DNA of 6,769 bases from Atopostipes sp964624875 (GTDB lineage Bacteria > Bacillota > Bacilli > Lactobacillales > Carnobacteriaceae_A), in NCBI GenBank assembly GCA_964624875.1, contig CAZUZA010000064.1:1-6769 (forward strand), given 5' to 3'. Both the position numbers and the translations under genes were made by a program. Within the stretch, counting starts at the first letter, position 1. Every line of letters starts with the position of its first letter. This document shows, piece by piece, positions 5,600 through 6,769 of this stretch. Under the pieces are notes generated by a model. That model worked only from the letters and a program-made list of their open reading frames with translations. It did no database searches and was not told the origin of the DNA.

Positions 5600-5905
5600 C
5601 TATAAAGCGTTTCCTGACTTTTTAGAATAGCGCACTTTTTTGCCGTCTTCTTCTCTATATCCAATTCTTGAAGCTTCACCTGTTTCAGGATCAACTACTT
5701 GAACGTTTGAAGCATGAATTGCTGCTTCTACCTCAACGATTCCGCCTTCTTGGCCGATCCCTGTAGGTTTTTGATGTTTTTTAATAACGTTGATATCTTC
5801 AACGATTACTTTGTTTTCTTTTGGTAAAACTTTAACGACTTCACCAGTTTCACCTTTATGTTTACCAGCAATAACTTTTACTGTATCTCCAGTTTTAACA
5901 AACAT
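5600..5905 (-). CDS. rplX: 50S ribosomal protein L24 (uL24)
   Basis: L24 starts 50S assembly by binding the 5' domain of 23S rRNA and later sits near the exit of the peptide tunnel. From the ATG at 5905 the protein is 101 residues, beginning MFVKTGDTVKVIAGKHKGETG, a KOW motif; then come VIVEDINVIKKHQKPT and the C-terminal GKKVRYSKKSG, as in the family. The frame can be extended three codons to a GTG at 5914, but that GTG lies within and just after the AAGGAGG ribosome binding site; the ATG has eight bases of spacing and the expected N-terminus. It uses a TAG stop, unlike the TAA of its neighbours. Confidence 0.97.
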   Translation of the reverse strand: MFVKTGDTVKVIAGKHKGETGEVVKVLPKENKVIVEDINVIKKHQKPTGIGQEGGIVEVEAAIHASNVQVVDPETGEASRIGYREEDGKKVRYSKKSGNAL

Positions 5906-5913
5906 TTCGTGCA

Positions 5914-5920
5914 CCTCCTT
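5914..5920 (-). promoter_or_regulatory. Ribosome binding site that fixes the rplX start
   Basis: AAGGAGG followed by TG, the same arrangement as before rplF. The in-frame GTG it creates is rejected as a start because it has no spacing; the ATG at 5905 is eight bases downstream and gives the conserved MFVK N-terminus. Confidence 0.9.
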
Positions 5921-5935
5921 GTTTCGAATAATTAA

Positions 5936-6304
5936 TTATAATACTTCCGGTGCTAACGAAATAATACGCATAAAGTTGTTATTACGTAATTCTCTTGCTA
6001 CCGGTCCAAAAATACGAGTTCCTCGTGGTGATTTATCATCACGTATGATTACACAAGCATTTTCGTCAAATTTGATGTATGAACCATCTGGTCTACCGAC
6101 TCCAGATTTAGTACGTACAATTACTGCACGAACAACTTCACCTTTTTTGACAACGCCGCCTGGTGTAGCTTGTTGTACAGCGACAACTACTTCATCACCA
6201 ATATTTGCATATGATGCGCCTGAACCACCTAACACTTTGATAACTTTAACAACGCGTGCTCCAGAGTTGTCAGCGACTTTCATTTTACTTTCTGTTTGAA
6301 TCAT
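5936..6304 (-). CDS. rplN: 50S ribosomal protein L14 (uL14)
   Basis: L14 lies at the subunit interface and takes part in the intersubunit bridges with 16S rRNA; it is also the docking site for silencing factor RsfS. The 122 residues equal the universal bacterial length and show MIQTESKMKVADNSGAR (1-17), ATPGGVVKKGEVVRAVIVRT (46-65), RPDGSYIKFDENACVII (71-87) and PRGTRIFGPVARELR (93-107), ending SLAPEVL. Two spots usually rich in Arg are less basic here (LGGSGASYA and KSGVGRPDG), apparently lineage variation. The ATG at 6304 follows GGGAGGA. The gap to rpsQ is 41 bases. Confidence 0.99.
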   Translation of the reverse strand: MIQTESKMKVADNSGARVVKVIKVLGGSGASYANIGDEVVVAVQQATPGGVVKKGEVVRAVIVRTKSGVGRPDGSYIKFDENACVIIRDDKSPRGTRIFGPVARELRNNNFMRIISLAPEVL

Positions 6305-6345
6305 TTAAGAGTCCTCCCTTCACAACAAAGGCAATTCTTGGATGA

Positions 6346-6609
6346 TTATAGAATTACAGCTTCTTCCACTATGCTAACTAAACGGTAACGTTTTGTTTTA
6401 GATAATGGACGAGTTTCCATAACTTCTACTAAGTCTCCTTCTTTTGCACTGTTGTTTTCATCATGAGTTGTTAGTTTTGTTGAATGGTTAATACGTTTTC
6501 TGTATTTCTTATGTTGTTTACGGTTAGAAACTTCTACTACGATTGTTTTATCCATTTTGTCTGAAACAACTCGTCCAACGTAAACTTTTCGTTCATTACG
6601 ATCTGTCAA
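6346..6609 (-). CDS. rpsQ: 30S ribosomal protein S17 (uS17), TTG start
   Basis: S17 is an OB-fold primary 16S rRNA-binding protein of the 30S body. The 87 residues match the Firmicutes length and contain RKVYVGRVVSDKMDKTIVVEV (7-27), the THDENNSAKEGDLVEVMETRPLSKTKR stretch (48-74) that carries the family signature, and the end VVEEA-like IVEEAVIL. The central loop YRKRINHSTKL differs from the more usual YGKRVKRSKKY. The start is TTG at 6609, seven bases after a perfect AAGGAGG; no in-frame ATG or GTG is placed suitably, and family members begin at this point (MTERNQRKVY-like). A TTG start may lower its translation relative to neighbours. Confidence 0.97.
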   Translation of the reverse strand: MTDRNERKVYVGRVVSDKMDKTIVVEVSNRKQHKKYRKRINHSTKLTTHDENNSAKEGDLVEVMETRPLSKTKRYRLVSIVEEAVIL

Positions 6610-6616
6610 TGTATTG

Positions 6617-6623
6617 CCTCCTT
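6617..6623 (-). promoter_or_regulatory. Ribosome binding site supporting the TTG start of rpsQ
   Basis: AAGGAGG on the minus strand with seven bases to TTG at 6609. No ATG lies in the right range, so this site decides the unusual start. Confidence 0.88.
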
Positions 6624-6646
6624 CTTATTTTATAAGGATTGTATAA

Positions 6647-6769
6647 TTAAGCTTCTTGAGCAATTTCTGCTTGACGTAAAACTGTTTTTACTCGAGCAAT
6701 ATTTTTTCTTACTGTTTTAATTCGCGCAGTGTTTTCTAGTTGTCCTGTCGCTAATTGAAAGCGTAAGTT
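6647..6769 (-). CDS. rpmC: 50S ribosomal protein L29 (uL29), C-terminal part (runs off the right edge)
   Basis: Forty codons and a TAA stop are present. They read NLRFQLATGQLENTARIKTV followed by RKNIARVKTVLRQAEIAQEA, which is the second half of L29, a small two-helix protein near the peptide exit tunnel that helps bind trigger factor and the signal recognition particle. The FQLATGQLENTARI stretch is the family signature. Bacterial L29 is usually 60-70 residues, so roughly the first 25 codons lie beyond the window. It precedes rpsQ by 37 bases, in the standard order rplP-rpmC-rpsQ, which places the upstream S10 part of the cluster to the right of this window. Confidence 0.97.
   Translation of the reverse strand, partial: NLRFQLATGQLENTARIKTVRKNIARVKTVLRQAEIAQEA

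Noticed and set aside
5540..5620. E. coli-type S8 repressor site at the start of rplE
   Set aside because: No helix resembling the 16S rRNA S8 site could be recognised by eye in the rplX-rplE junction; E. coli control is not known to be conserved in Firmicutes.
5928..5939. 12-bp palindrome ATAATTAATTAT at the rplN stop
   Set aside because: Composed only of A and T in an AT-rich spacer; expected by chance and partly within the stop codon.

Overview
The window is an almost complete spc-type ribosomal protein operon, entirely on the minus strand, so transcription runs from high to low coordinates. In transcription order: rpmC (3' end only, right edge), rpsQ, rplN, rplX, rplE, rpsZ, rpsH, rplF, rplR, rpsE, rpmD, rplO, secY, adk and the first 15 codons of infA (left edge). 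Every gene is recognisable by family. No plus-strand gene, RNA gene, mobile element, CRISPR array or convincing terminator is visible.

The organism is a low-GC Gram-positive (Firmicutes, class Bacilli). The evidence is AT-rich DNA, strong AAGGAGG-type ribosome binding sites before nearly every gene, GTG and TTG starts with such sites, the short zinc-binding form of S14 (CxxC-x12-CxxC), a four-cysteine zinc LID in adenylate kinase, and secY-adk-infA without map between adk and infA. That last arrangement is typical of Lactobacillales and Staphylococcaceae, whereas Bacillus subtilis has map there. The protein sequences look more like Lactobacillales or relatives than Staphylococcus, but the genus cannot be settled by eye.

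Layout: 6347-6769 holds rpmC/rpsQ; 5600-6304 rplN and rplX; 4390-5570 rplE, rpsZ and rpsH; 2639-4364 rplF, rplR, rpsE and rpmD; 850-2609 rplO and secY; 141-800 adk; 1-47 infA. Most gaps are 13-51 nt and hold little beyond the next ribosome binding site. rplO and secY overlap by one base (TAATG). Two gaps stand out at just over 90 nt: rplF-rplR (3736-3827) and adk-infA (48-140). The second contains a very good sigma-A promoter whose -35 box overlaps the end of adk, so infA and the genes after it probably have their own promoter as well as read-through. The secY-adk gap contains a perfect 18-bp palindrome.

Together the genes make ribosomal proteins of both subunits, the protein-export channel SecY, adenylate kinase and initiation factor IF-1, coupling ribosome supply to membrane insertion and nucleotide balance. 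There is no sign of an undescribed system. The most useful observations are an assembly gap inside rplR that can be resolved by reasoning (the 10 Ns appear to be a false insertion over a 2-base overlap), start-site corrections for rplF and rplX, the internal promoter before infA, the palindrome before adk, and the unusually long rplF-rplR spacer.
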